DNA of 64,000 bases, taken from assembly GCA_030704615.1 (NCBI GenBank), contig CM060732.1:18102001-18166000 (forward strand). The letters run 5' to 3'. Origin of the DNA: Takakia lepidozioides. Taxonomy: Eukaryota > Streptophyta > Takakiopsida > Takakiales > Takakiaceae. Position numbers and translations under genes: made by a program. The notes under the pieces were generated by a model. The model was not told the origin of the DNA and did not search any database. It saw only the letters and a program-made list of their open reading frames with translations. Within the stretch, counting starts at the first letter, position 1; every line of letters begins with the position of its first letter. Below are positions 33,787-45,278 of this stretch, one piece after another.

Positions 33787-35804
33787 GGGAAGATACAAAA
33801 ACTGCAGGATGCCAACCCAGCAATGCAGACAGAGGAGACGAACAAGGAACCGGATGATGTGGAGGAAGATGAGGAAGATGCCTACTACGAACGCAAGGCC
33901 GCAGAGGTGATTGGGAGCCAAAAGGTGAACTCCCAACTAGTAGTGGATCATATGCTTGTCGTAGGCGGGAGGTTGAAGATTCCGCTTTGCAGGCCCGTTG
34001 TTCGTCCACCGCTCCAAAAGGACATTCAAAAGCTGGAGGCAGACTTCGTTCACGGGTACTTGGATGGTTCCACGGTGTTTTATGTTTATATTAAGGATTC
34101 CACAGGCAAGGAGACTCTTGTGGATGAGTCAGTGAAAGAATCATGGGATCCCATTTGGAGGCAGGTGAATGAAGCCTTTGAACTACTACTTTCGACGAAA
34201 CCAATCACAGCCGCATTTTCTGGCAAGATGTTTCACGTCTAGGATGGGAATCATCATTTGTTAGCATGGATGGCTGTCATCAAGAGGCTGCACTCTACGA
34301 AGGAAGGCTGGCACTACTTAGTTCGAGCAATGGTCCTCGATTGTGCGGGAAACACGATGGGGCTTTTAACTGCGATGAATGATGTGAACAGGTGGGTTTG
34401 GTTATCCACATGATTCCTGGGTTAGTTTACTTTGTCTCTGCATGCCATTTCTCCTTCCCTCTTTAACTCACTGTTTTGGTTCAATCCACAGGGGGACGGA
34501 GACATCGCATGTAACCACGAGCTTGGTGCACATCCTGTTCAGGATACAGCGGATCGGTCAGATGCCATTAATAAATTTCAAAACTATCCTAGCGCCGGAG
34601 ACATACAAGAAGTGCGAGGGTTCCAAGACTTCAGAGACCTGGTACTCGCTCACGCGGGAGGTTTTCTTGGAGTATATGTACGCGGTCAGTGACATTTCTG
34701 CTTTGCCATATGTGGGTTTTTGGTTGGTGTAGTATGTTATGTTTGTTTCTTATGTTCGCTCAACAAAAGTGTTGCTGTGGATTTCCATGTAGCAAGAAAT
34801 AGCGGAAGCGGGTGAGCGTGGGAAGCTGGAGTACTACAGCTCTACTCCTGAAGAGAAGAGGTCTGCCAAGGGTGTTAAGGAACACATCAGCAAAGAGATG
34901 GAATTGACACGGAGGAACTTGATGAGTGCTTTCGTGAAGCAGCTCCGCATTGCTGACCCCACATTTGGGGAGCAGTTCCTCGTGGAGGTGAGAAACCACT
35001 ACAACAAACCTTGAATCATTTCCTGCAGGCCAAAACAACCAAATCCTGGGTGAACGGGAAAGAGAGGACGTATGCAGCGGAGTTGGTCATTTTGGACATC
35101 CCCGATGGGCTGGCAGTTCCAGATGTGCCTCCAGCAGATGCTTGCCCAGGCTTTCTGTTTTGGGTGTTTCATAGATGGTGCCTGATGTTCTCGGTTCTCA
35201 CCAAAATGTGGTTGGGATGTTTGTAGACTCGACTGTATGAGGCGGTTTGTCTTGTTCGGGTGCATCCTGCGACTACTCCAGGCGGGATTAAGGAGTTCGC
35301 TATCACTCATGGGGGGAAATGCATTGACGAGAGGACAGATCCTCCTGTGGACGACATGCACCACAACTACGTGGACTATAACATATGTTTGAGAAGGCGA
35401 AATGGCGTTCCTTGGAGAGGGGCCAGGGAGAGGAGCCCGGCTTTCATTCAAACAATTGTGGAGTATTGCTCCTACACAGACGCCAGAGTTGTGGATTTGT
35501 CCATGGGCACAGGTTGTGCTCTGCAGCCCTCACTCTTCTGCACTTTCTGTGTGCATGCCCTCATTCCACACTTTCAACACACTCCTTCAATCTGAAACCA
35601 TTGTTGATTTCATTTGCAGGTGCTTTGTACCACGCATGTAAGGCCAGTGCAAGACACCTGTTCGGATTTGAGGGTGATGTGGATATCTACACGAACCTCC
35701 TGTTGGTTTGGGTGGAAGTTCCTCTACACCCCTTCCGAAGGAGGTCCCGGTTCTCATTGATACCGGGGAGACGTCCGACAAGGAGCTTGATGATGACTTT
35801 ACCT
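33787..35804 (+). pseudogene. ParB-like + N4/N6 DNA methyltransferase gene, copy 1
   Basis: Exons I can place: 33787-34391, 34492-34684, 34793-34987, 35029-35177 (or on to 35226), 35227-35512 and 35620-35804, all with GT-AG borders. The N-terminal part has RLKIPLCRPVVRP and the ParB/sulfiredoxin-type signature xxDGNHHLLAW, where the residue before Asp is a TAG (34240-34242); the paralog has Trp there. The C-terminal part holds ELVILDIPDG (like motif IV, DPPY) followed about 110 codons later by VVDLSMGTGALYHACK (motif I, SAM binding) split by an intron, then RHLFGFEGD (motif II). The order IV before I is that of beta-class N4/N6 amino-methyltransferases. IPDG in place of PPY makes activity doubtful. 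The second TAG (35224) could be a splice acceptor. Confidence 0.75.
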
Positions 35805-37082
35805 GTGAGTAAGTTCGGCTTCTTGGATGCTTCAATTCCATTTCAGTGTTGTAAGATCACTTGTGTTGTTTCTTCGCTCTCTTTACATCCTAAACAGTCC
35901 ATGTTGCTTTCGGAAAGTTTTCTCATGATTATATTGTTTGCATACTGTGCAGGAGTCCTTGTGGATCAAAAGGCCTTCCCTTGCTTGGGAATCTTCTTGC
36001 ACTGGTTTCCAGTCCTCCTCCCTCTTACGAGCTGACTTAGTATGCGGAGGGGATCTCAAGGAGTATGGCTTTGCATGGCACATGCAGTCCGACCATAGTC
36101 CACCAGAGTAGAAAACAAGGTTATGGGGCTAGAATTTTTGTCGACGATATAGCGTATGAAGCAGATGGGGTGTCAGGTGACGTTGACACCTGTCCGTTTC
36201 ATGCTTAGGTCCACAATGTGATACTGTGTAACTTCGCTAATAGACACGGGTGTGGGGCAATGTAACTTAGAACTGCCATGTAGTTCTGGTTGCAGTTTGT
36301 ACTACTCTGGCAAACGATGAGGAAAGATGGAATCATATGTGATGTTCATTGCTTTCATTTCGGAAAAATGTGTTTGTAATGTTGTTGTAATGTGGATGTA
36401 GTGATTCACGAAGAACTACACACTGCCACTGTGTCTCCATTCCCCCAATTTCGGCTGTACATTGTGTCTGCTCTTAAGCCCTTAAGTCCAGGATGATATC
36501 AAGCACAGTACTGTTTTTGCTAATGTCAGATTTGAGTAACTTCCTGGTAAAGCATCTCTACTACAACAGGTCACAGGAAGTTCTCATATAGATGCTACAG
36601 GACTATGATGACCCGACCTTCCCTGCGAGTATGCTGTCATGAAGCCAAAGCAGACAAATGTCTTCTGAACCATGTCATGCATAGTTCATCTCCTTAATAT
36701 TTTTGTGGGAGAAAGTAGCCAGCCTGGTACATACTACCATTTCTTCTGCAATTTCACTGTCCACATCACTCAACCTCTGTGCTCCAGAGCCAAATCATCA
36801 ACTATAATGAAGAGCGCAAATCTCAAAAGCCACTCTAAAATGCAACTGGCCTCCAATTAATTCCTGTTCCTTCCCCCAGTCACATGCGGGACTTGTCACA
36901 TTTTGGAAGTGCAGAATGATTTCTGACAAGAAAGTAACACCAGGTAGGATGCCAACATTCCAAGCATACAAATCATGTCAGTCTCCTGGACATCATACCC
37001 ACTTGTATTTCTCTCCACGTTTCACATCCATCGTAAATGTGGATGGTGAAGGAAGTTTTTGGATGATAAATGAGGGCAAACC
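35805..37082. other. 3' flank of methylase gene, no further gene
   Basis: A possible last exon follows an acceptor at 35952 but I cannot keep the frame into it. The rest is AT-rich with no supported feature up to the right inverted end. Confidence 0.45.
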
Positions 37083-37219
37083 AATGGGTGGCAAAAGCGG
37101 TTCAGTCCGCGGAAATAGGTGCAGTCTGCAGAATTAGGTGGCGATGACACGGCGTCTCTTGGTGACATGGCGATGATGTGGCATGAGCGTGGCAGGCTCA
37201 CGTGCTCACACGCTCACGC
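37083..37219 (-). repeat. Right inverted terminal region of transposon 1
   Basis: Read on the minus strand it gives GCGTGAGCGTGTGAGC, later CATCGCCACC, GCACCTATTTCCGCGGACT. These match the left end at 26621, 26749 and 26769-26803 in the same order. Confidence 0.7.
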
Positions 37220-37239
37220 AGCTAGGCTCCCGTGGAGGC

Positions 37240-38470
37240 ATTCTTCTAAATCTCTCTTCAATGCACACAAAAATTATAATGAGGCCTCTCTCCGTCGCGG
37301 TGACCACCAGGCTGAGCTGCAGGTCATTTGGGAGGTCAGCACCAACCCTCTTTTGTCTGTGTGCTTCTGTATCTACCTCCATTCTGACCTTGTATTTAGG
37401 CTGTCTGTCCGTTCCTATTTCTGTCTTCCCCTCACAGATTTTTGTCAGTGTATCTGAGGTTGTGTAACATCATCTTAGGGACATTTCTATGGATTTCATC
37501 TGAATGGTTTTGCAGGAAATGGTTTTGCAGGAAATTGGTGAAGAGGAGGCACACCGGCTGGAGGAACTGCGACAAGGTATTAGTGTCAGTGGATAAGGCT
37601 TGGGTTTGGTTTGGGTTAGTGTTCGCATAAGCAGTCTGTTTCAGTTGCTCTAAAGGATGGCCTCGAAACTACGACTATACTGGATGGTTTGAATTGTTCC
37701 TTCATCTTCTACATTTGAAATACTTCAACCCACTGTTTTCCATTGTATGAGGTAGCTGATTCATAGCTCAAAGGTCCTCACCCACCATACCATCTCTAAA
37801 GAATTGCATGTTGCCTTTAACTTCAGAGACAACATATACATCAAAGATTCACACTCGGCCAAAAGAATCCCTCAAACAGTCACCCATGCATACTGTTATC
37901 AATCATTGGGAAGAGAACCATCACTGGAGAAGGGAGGGGACAGTCAAGGCAAAATAACAAAACATGCAGGTGCCCTTTTCAAGTTCTGAGGTCACAAACT
38001 CAGTATTCAGCTCATAAAAAGCCCGGCCTCACCCATCCATAACCCCATTTGTACCACAACAAGAAATTTCAGAAAGCAACATTGACTAGCAAAGATTTTG
38101 GTTCAAGCTCAAAGACTCAAGAATAGCGTGACCTCCTCCTTCGTCAACCCTGTGTGTACAATTCTATCAAAAGAAAACAAGAGACTACATACCTCTTAGA
38201 TGCAAATAGATGCATAAACCCTAAACCCAGATTGTGAATTTGGGTCAAACCCAATGTAAGCAAAAAAGTGGGGGTGCACCTCCAAGCACATCTATGTCAG
38301 AAATGTCAGAGTTGTCTCTTTAAACAAACAGAGCAACTTGAATATGTCACATGCAGTTTATAGGTTCCAGTACATACAGTTGAACAACCTAAAGCTTGTT
38401 CTGTTCTTGTTCTGCATATTATGCACATGTTCTGATCAATGCAAAACAGGGGGGGACACATTGTGGCCAT
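37240..38470. other. AT-rich DNA, no gene recognised
   Basis: Short frames only. A single CCCTAAACCC-like word near 38215-38226 is not a telomeric array. Confidence 0.5.
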
Positions 38471-38473
38471 GCC

Positions 38474-39007
38474 CCTAGGCGTCATTTTTCTTCTCAACTA
38501 ACTTTCCAAAATGTTCAACGAGCTTTCCAAAACGCGACACCATGGTGCGCTGGTTACTTGAAGCTGCCTACTCTGTAGCAAAGGTTGCTCTAGCTTTTTC
38601 AACCTCAAATTTAAAAATGTCATCTTGAAGTTGAAATGATTTGGCAAACCTTTCCATTCGCTCCTTCCTTCCTCCATGTTTTTGAACAGACCGTCATTCC
38701 CTTCCTTGAAGGCCTTGAGTAGATTGGCAGTGGCTGTGCTTCCCTTCTTTTTCTTACCCGTCAAATTGGTAAAGGGTGTGGGAGAGGTGTTGGTATACCT
38801 CTTCCGGCCCATCACTGGAGGCCGACCCCGTGCAGGAATCGGCGCCTCATCAGGCTCTACCCGCACATGGGCCACTCCATCCAATGATGGTAGAGCAGGT
38901 GCAGCCTCATCATCAGCATAGGGTAGTACTTCCTCTTCCATATGAGGCAACGATATATCTATGTCTACAGGGGGCAAATGAGCAACAGTTGGTGTTACCC
39001 TCATCAT
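38474..39007 (-). pseudogene. Hypothetical acidic/basic protein fragment
   Basis: The minus strand has 169 open codons with an acidic Pro-rich start, an AT-hook-like RGRPPVMGRKR, a KKKKGS patch and a helical LLKAFKEGNDGLFKNMEE region. Near 38585 the sense moves to another frame (VSRFGKLVEHFGKLVEKK) ending at TAG 38478, so one base has been gained or lost. Composition suggests a DNA-binding accessory protein of a transposon. I do not recognise the family. Confidence 0.4.
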
Positions 39008-39009
39008 TC

Positions 39010-40900
39010 ATGCTCACTGCTGTCACTTTGGGCGCGTTGCACGCACGCTCAGTCAGGAAGTTCATGTCCTCAAAGAGGTCCCTGGCGAATTCACTAGAAG
39101 AAATCATGTCATTTACAACTGGGGAAACGACTCATTTTGAGTCGTAATGGACAAAAAACCCGAGATCGACTGAAGTAGTAAACGACTAGTTACAACAAAC
39201 ATGGAAGTTGGATCGGACATCCAATGTTTGGAGTGGTAATGGACGCAAACGCATCAACGATTGCTCAGTGATTATTGCGATTATTCCTGAGTCACCACGT
39301 GGAGTGGGCCACGTCAGCCGCCCGTGTGTTTGACCTTTTGGGCTGACTTTGATTTTTCCTTTGCATGAGTGGAATGACTCACCGGAAGCTATTGCACCCA
39401 CACCCTTTACATGCTCAAACTGACCATAGTTGCAATCAGACTTCCCTCATGCAACAATGCAGGAACTAATGCATCATGCTAGTGCGATTCTAGACACAAA
39501 AACCAAGCAGTGACCCAAACAGTCGATTTTTACTTCCTCCTCAGCATAATCCTTCCTCTACACAAATAAATGAGTGTGGAGCTTGAAGCTCAAGTCTCTC
39601 GTTCACGTCACCATCACCCTCTCCACTCCTCTATCTCATTCCCCTTCCTTCACTACCATCTGCCGAAAGAAAATGAGAAGCCCACTCCTTTTCACCAAAA
39701 TCTGCCTTGAAACCCAAACCCCACTTGCCTGTGCAATTACTACACATGCAGCTCCTATAGTCGACCATATCAACTAGCTCTGTCCAGAAAACTAACTCAG
39801 CCGCCATCGCAGATACTGACTAAGGAACAGGAAAGTAAATTGCAACCAAAAACTAAGGCATGTAGGCTGTTGTTTGCTCCAGAATACAAAGTGTCAGGAG
39901 CTCGCCATACCCGTGCTTGTGTGCTTGCATGAAGAACGCCGTCACTCATCAATCCCGCCGATCTAGGGCACATGGATGTTTGGCGGATGGATGTCTTCAT
40001 CCAATGAGTCATAATTCATCCATCATTGCTATTCATCCAACTACTTAAATGTTGTAAAATCTTAAGTACTTAGCCCATGGAACAGCTGCAAAAAATAACC
40101 ACATATTCACACTACACCGTCATTAACAGTGTCGTAATGGATCAATTGTGTCGTTGCTGCTGCGGCTTCCACTTGACCATGTATCCATACAGGTTTCTTG
40201 TAGCTATCCTTCCACAGGGAATCATAGGTAATCTGGAGCTTCAAATCCGGTGAATCTGGACCCACACTCTATCCCTGCTCCTTCAGCTATCCATGCCTCT
40301 GCACAGATCATGCATACATCCTTGTCTTGCTGCTGGCATCAATTGCCAAACCCATTAAAGGTCCGCCTTCCACCCAAAGGAATAAATTAGAGGAATCAGC
40401 TCTGTCTTGCTTAGCTTTTTCCTTATTTTCCTCATTCATTCCCACATCATATATAGAATTATTTTTCAGTACCCTTTCATAAGCCTTGGTATGTCAGTAA
40501 AGAAAATTATAGTGGTCTCTACCCTTTCTCCAAGATTACACCATCCTACCAGAATCCGTAGCACGACTTAGTTTTCCTTTACTGATTGATCACCAATCTT
40601 TTAATGGGCACAATAATACCATTTGTCTTTCTCAGTGTATCTGACTTGTAGCAAGTCTTTGGGTATCCAGTACTCTACTGCTTCTATGATCATATGACAA
40701 CGATTACAGAGTAATTGTGCATGTTGTTGCAAACTTCTGCCTCATTAATGAGCTATGTGGTGGTAGGTGGTATGTCCCCTTTGCACACACTATGGTTGGT
40801 TATGTTGCTACTGGGAGAATGTGGTTGATAATGGGAGCTTGCTGGATGGTGATGTTGTTGCTAAGCACCAAATTTTGAAATTGCGACGATGTCTAACACA
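39010..40900. other. AT-rich DNA, no gene recognised
   Basis: I looked here on the minus strand for the missing methylase half of the neighbouring gene and found neither a motif IV-like nor a motif I-like block. Words CGTAATGGA (39143, 40133) hint at a small element with unclear ends. Confidence 0.5.
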
Positions 40901-40911
40901 GAATAGGAGAA

Positions 40912-43105
40912 AATTATACCTGATGCCACCAAGTCATGACATTGAGCCAGTCGTTCATTTTGTCGTCTGTTGGCTCGATGGGAAAGTGGTACAGCAGCTT
41001 CGTGTTTGTATGGCCGTTCCAGATTCGCAGCCACCTCGTCTGCAGCCACCTCACATCGGTCAGACAAGAACTCCAACATAAGAATCGCGAGAAGTCACAA
41101 AACAAGAATAAACACATGCTTACCTTCTCCGCCGGCTCAACACAGGACATTGCGATGTGATGAAGTTTCTCCATGGACATTTCCGGTTTCATGGGTCTGG
41201 AGTAATGCAGTCCTATCTCCGCCAGGAACTCGGCACCAAGACCAGGGTCAGCGATTGCAACTTGCTTAACAAGTTTGGACCTGTACTTGGTCCCGGATTG
41301 CTTCCCTGCCTGCACAATATGACTCTCTATCGACGTGTCCGCCTTGTTGGGGGCATCATTCTCAAAGAACTGCCTTTTGGCATAGGCCAAGTCATCCCTG
41401 ATGTTCGTCTGCATTCCCATACCCAGCAGATACAGTCAGGCCACGGATCCCTGCAACAAATAACATTAAATTGATACTGAAATTTGAGATGAACCTCACC
41501 GAATAGAGGATCTCCACCATGGCGTCCAGTGTTGGTCGGTACCAGGTGCGATTTGCTTTCGCTAGGGACTTCCTGTACAGCTCGGGATCGAGGGACTTTT
41601 GGAAGTCCGTCAGCGGAGCTGTCCCCACTTCTTGCACTCTGTAGAGCGTATGTGCCAGATGAGTTTCCACGAAGGCCCTCTCTGTTACCCTGCCATGGAG
41701 AAAAAAAACAACATGAAAATATGATTTCGGCACAGCAATCCAATTTCCAGTTCATAGAGTGCACGACAGTGGTGAACATTGCCTATTTCGGCGCCGCAAT
41801 AGGCAGTACACAAGGATGTAATTGTATACTTACAGATTTATATCCGCCATGGCACCCTTCAACAGTCCTCTGTCCCTGACGTCCACCTTCACGACAATGC
41901 AGTCCACCATGTAATGCCAACTGATATTTTGCGGATGCATTTCAGTAATGTACTCTGTCCAGGCAAGCATCCTGTGGTTCCCGTCCCAAACGAAGAACAT
42001 CTTCCCTTCCATGTGTGCGAATGTGGGATTAGTCTTCAGATAGGCTTCAAACTCGACATTAACAGTGTGCCAGTGGGGGCCCCAATTCTAAAGCTCCTTT
42101 GCAGTGGGGCCCCTTGTGACACCCTGGTCATTCTCAATGGAAACGTAGAATGCTGCCGACCCCCGTCTGTACCCTTCTCTGAAGTTGTGCTTCAGTCGAT
42201 CGATATCCTCTGGCAGTGCTTGCCTTACAATTGGAAGGCTTACCATGCGACACAAAGGAACTTTGAGGTTCTCCGGATATACCATGGAGCCCAAAACGCG
42301 GCCTATGTTGCTATGAGTCTCTGCCAGCAACCTGTTTGCTGCTATGTTCATGTCTCTTGCGCTCATGAGCATACCCGCCACCAGTTTCTTACTTGTATCA
42401 CCTCTGTCACTTCCCTCACCCCTCTCACCAGCCTGTGTACTGTCCTAGAGGTTTTGCTCCTCCGCAAGCTCCAGCAGGTTCTGATCGTCGCCAAGTCGTA
42501 CCACGTTATCGTCCTCTCCTTCTGTCAGCTGAATGGGCCGCCCTTCTGCAAATCCGACTCCCACATCTCCAGCGGCCTCCACCGCATCTGTGTTTTCTGA
42601 AATTGACTGCAAACCCAATATCTCCGCTTCCAGTCTCCCTAGGGGTTTTACTGGCGAAGCCATGGGCTCCTTCTACTTTCTCGGCTTCCGAACTCTAGGT
42701 GGGCTTTTCGGAGGCGATATCTGAGGTGTTGAATGAGGACTCGTCTGCCTCGATGCACTTCCACCTTGTGAGCGCAGCACCCGGGCAGGAGTATCCAAAG
42801 TTGACTGTGTTGCCTCGCCCCCCTGCGATCCCTCCCCAGCTCCCATGTCAAACAAACAGGAAAACATGAGACACTGCACGCCAAAAAAAAGGTGTAAAAG
42901 GAATATTGCGTATGGAGTGCTTCACATCCGTGAAGCACGAATCTCTCACTGGTGGGCGATCCGAGTCTCCGGATAACGAGGTCTGCATTTCATGCATGAG
43001 ACGGAGCTTAAGTCGTGTCGTCGGCGGCTTCCCAAAATCCCGCGTCCTCCTCTTTGCCGGAGTCGCCTGACCTTCCACAAACTCTATGCTACCACTATGC
43101 CGCAT
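40912..43105 (-). pseudogene. ParB-like gene, copy 2 (methylase half not found)
   Basis: Minus strand, likely ATG at 43105 (MRHSGSIEFVEGQ, basic RRTRDFGKPP). Further exons: about 42880-41834, 41689-41500, 41450-41124 and 41070-40912, with GT-AG borders at the same places as in the 33.8 kb copy. NLKVPLCRMVSLP and MFFVWDGNHRMLAW are the ParB-like core, here with Trp intact. RVTERAFVETHLAHTLYRV and VAIADPGLGAEFLAE match RGTETSHVTTSLVHILFRI and LRIADPTFGEQFLVE of copy 1. Three in-frame stops (42675-42673, 42447-42445, 42090-42088) are all TAG. After a donor at 40911 no methyltransferase motifs follow, so the 3' part is lost or lies behind a long intron. It is divergent from the transposase at 45279. 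Confidence 0.75.
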
Positions 43106-43500
43106 AAGGAGAGGAAACGCAGGAGAACGTCACTGCAGAAGGGCAAGGAGCGAGAGAGCGAAGCGGTGGAACATGCAACCACTATGCACGAGCAGATGCG
43201 TAAGCAGCCACGTCTCCCGAAGCGTTGCCACCATCCAACACTTTTTGCCGTATGGGTGATGAAGAGATTGTGACCCCTGACACGTTCGCACGGATGAAGT
43301 CGACTGGAACACGACGCGTGCCAGTTCCAGCCACCAGTACAAGACGGTTTATCCGACGAAATACCTTCCGTTCACCGGATGCTGTTCCCGGAGCAGCCGA
43401 CATTGAATGAAATATCCGCACATCATGAAACCCAACCGCCATGAAAATCCCCTGCCTATGACATTCAACAGTCAGGTCGGTACGTTTCAACAGCGGACGG

Positions 43501-45033
43501 ATGAATTTCGGCGCCGAAATTCATCCTATTCAAGTGCTTTCATACGCAAACTTACGAATTTCGGCGCCGCAATTCATCGCTACCGAAGTCCTCATCCGTC
43601 ATGAGCAAACCTGTCAGTGGGATATCGGAGCCGGAATTAATTCCGGGACAGTGAAAACGGTTGCACTTGGGCACATTTCATCCATATTTCGGCGCCGAAA
43701 TTCATTACGAATATCTCCGTCCGCGCGTAGACGAGGTGAAATCATCATTATTTCGGCGCCGAAATTCATCCAGAGCGAAGACTAAATTGGCACCATGCTA
43801 CGCTTTGCCGCCATCATTGCCCCTGACGGATACTGTCCATGCCTGTTGGACTTGCCATTTGTGGACATTTAACTATAATTTCGGCGCCGAAATTATACTT
43901 TATGTGCGGCAACGTCCCGTGCGAAAAAGACCACTTAATGGATACTGTCGGTTTCAAATGAAAAAAAACGGCTAAAATGCAATTAATTTTGACAGAAGTG
44001 GTTTAATATGCCGATTTCTCCATTAAATGCAGAATATTCCTGTTATATTCGTCGGAACGGGGTATTTCCAACGATTTACGGAAAATTATCATCCAAAAGC
44101 AAAAAGTAAGTGCCGGGTTTGGACGAATTTCGGCGCCAAAATTCATCCGTCGCATAGAAAATGTAATATTAGAGTTACTCATTGCGGACAGTAAGGATGA
44201 ATTTCGGCGCTGAAATTGATCCATTTCAAAGAAAAATAAATATTGGAGGGAGGGCATTGGATGAATTTCGGTGCCGAAATCCGGCGCTCAAACCCTGAAA
44301 AGAATTTGGAGGGATGAAGTCGGCTGAATTTCGGCGCCGAAATTTATTGCTTGCGAAGAAAAAATAAATTTCGGGAGGACTTCGGATGAATTTCGGCGCC
44401 GAAATTCATTGCTCGCGAAGGAAAATAAAAAATTTCGGGAGGACTTCGGATGAATTTCGGCGCCGAAATTCAATGCTCGCGAAGAAAAAATAAAATTCGG
44501 GAGGATTTCGGTTGAATTTCGGCGCCGAAATTCATTGCTCGCGAAGAAAAAGGAAAATTAGAAGGGAGTACTTGGATGAGATTCGGCGCCAAAGTTCATC
44601 TGTCGCAAAGAAAAATAAAAACAAAAAGGACTTCCGATGAATTCCGGCACCGAAATCCATCCGCAGGGCAGCTGAATTAGGGTCGGAAAAGGAGATGAAG
44701 AATGAATTTCGGCGCCGAAATACTTTCATTCTGCCGATTCAGGATTACTGTCATTCGGATGTCGGCACCGATATCCGGACACATGGTGAATCACGACTGT
44801 AATCAGGAACACATTCATCCGTATTTTGGCATCTAAATTCAACCCATATGTGCAGATACAATTTAATGAAGAAGTTCATCCGAATTTCGGCACCGAAATC
44901 CATCCGTTGGGTGCTTGGTCAGTTTAATGAGGTGAACAAATTACGATTTCTGTTGCCGGAATTCATCCCCTGGCTTCCAAAGCTGTTACATGACAGAGAT
45001 GTTCATCCAGATTTCGGTGCCGAAATTCATGGG
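43501..45033. repeat. Array of AATTTCGGCGCCGAAATT palindromes
   Basis: About 20 palindromes with this 18-bp core, often extended by 3 bases on each side. From 44260 to 45010 they come every 57-70 bases (44260, 44320, 44385, 44448, 44511, 44574, 44635, 44700, 44757, 44816, 44876, 44946, 45006), close to a 62-base period. Between 43501 and 44200 spacing is looser. Spacers in the middle share GCGAAGAAAAAATAAA-like and GGGAGGACTTCGG words. Changes inside a unit tend to fall in the arms, and the central GGCGCC is mostly kept. It separates the ParB-like gene and the transposase. Confidence 0.95.
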
Positions 45034-45278
45034 AAGGCCTGATTTATTGTACCCCAAGTGGTTGTACATTACAATTCAGGCACCAAATATCCGATGTGAA
45101 CTTGCTGTTCTTGTCCGTTTTTGTAACGTACGTTACACACCTTCATCTTTACGTGCACTGATCACCCATCCTGTTGGATACGGAATCCTCCAGAAAATCA
45201 TTTGTGTTATTAGGTAGGACACACTCTTCTCATTGCAGGACTTCGCTGCGGAGCGTACCGAGAGGTCCCGTCTTCAAA

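Larger units (their letters stand above)
26608..37219. mobile_element. MULE-like transposon 1 with transposase and ParB-methylase genes
   Basis: Two ends carry matching inverted sequence. From outside in, both show GCGTGAGCGTGTGAGC, then CATCGCCAC, then GCACCTAT followed by TCCGCGGACT. Between them lie a decayed transposase (minus strand), an array of GTGTGCGGTGCCGCACAC palindromes, and a decayed ParB-like/DNA methylase gene (plus strand). The two genes are head to head. Length is about 10.6 kb. I could not find a target duplication. Confidence 0.7.

Noticed and set aside
34988-35028. Very short (41-base) intron in the ParB-methylase gene as proof of a wrong exon model
   Set aside because: Borders are GT-AG and both flanking exons read well, so I kept it but the exact border may differ.
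38215-38226. AAACCCTAAACC word
   Set aside because: Single short match in AT-rich DNA.
43501-45033. CRISPR-like array
   Set aside because: Repeats are palindromes with related, not unique, spacers, in a spliced eukaryotic context with no cas genes.
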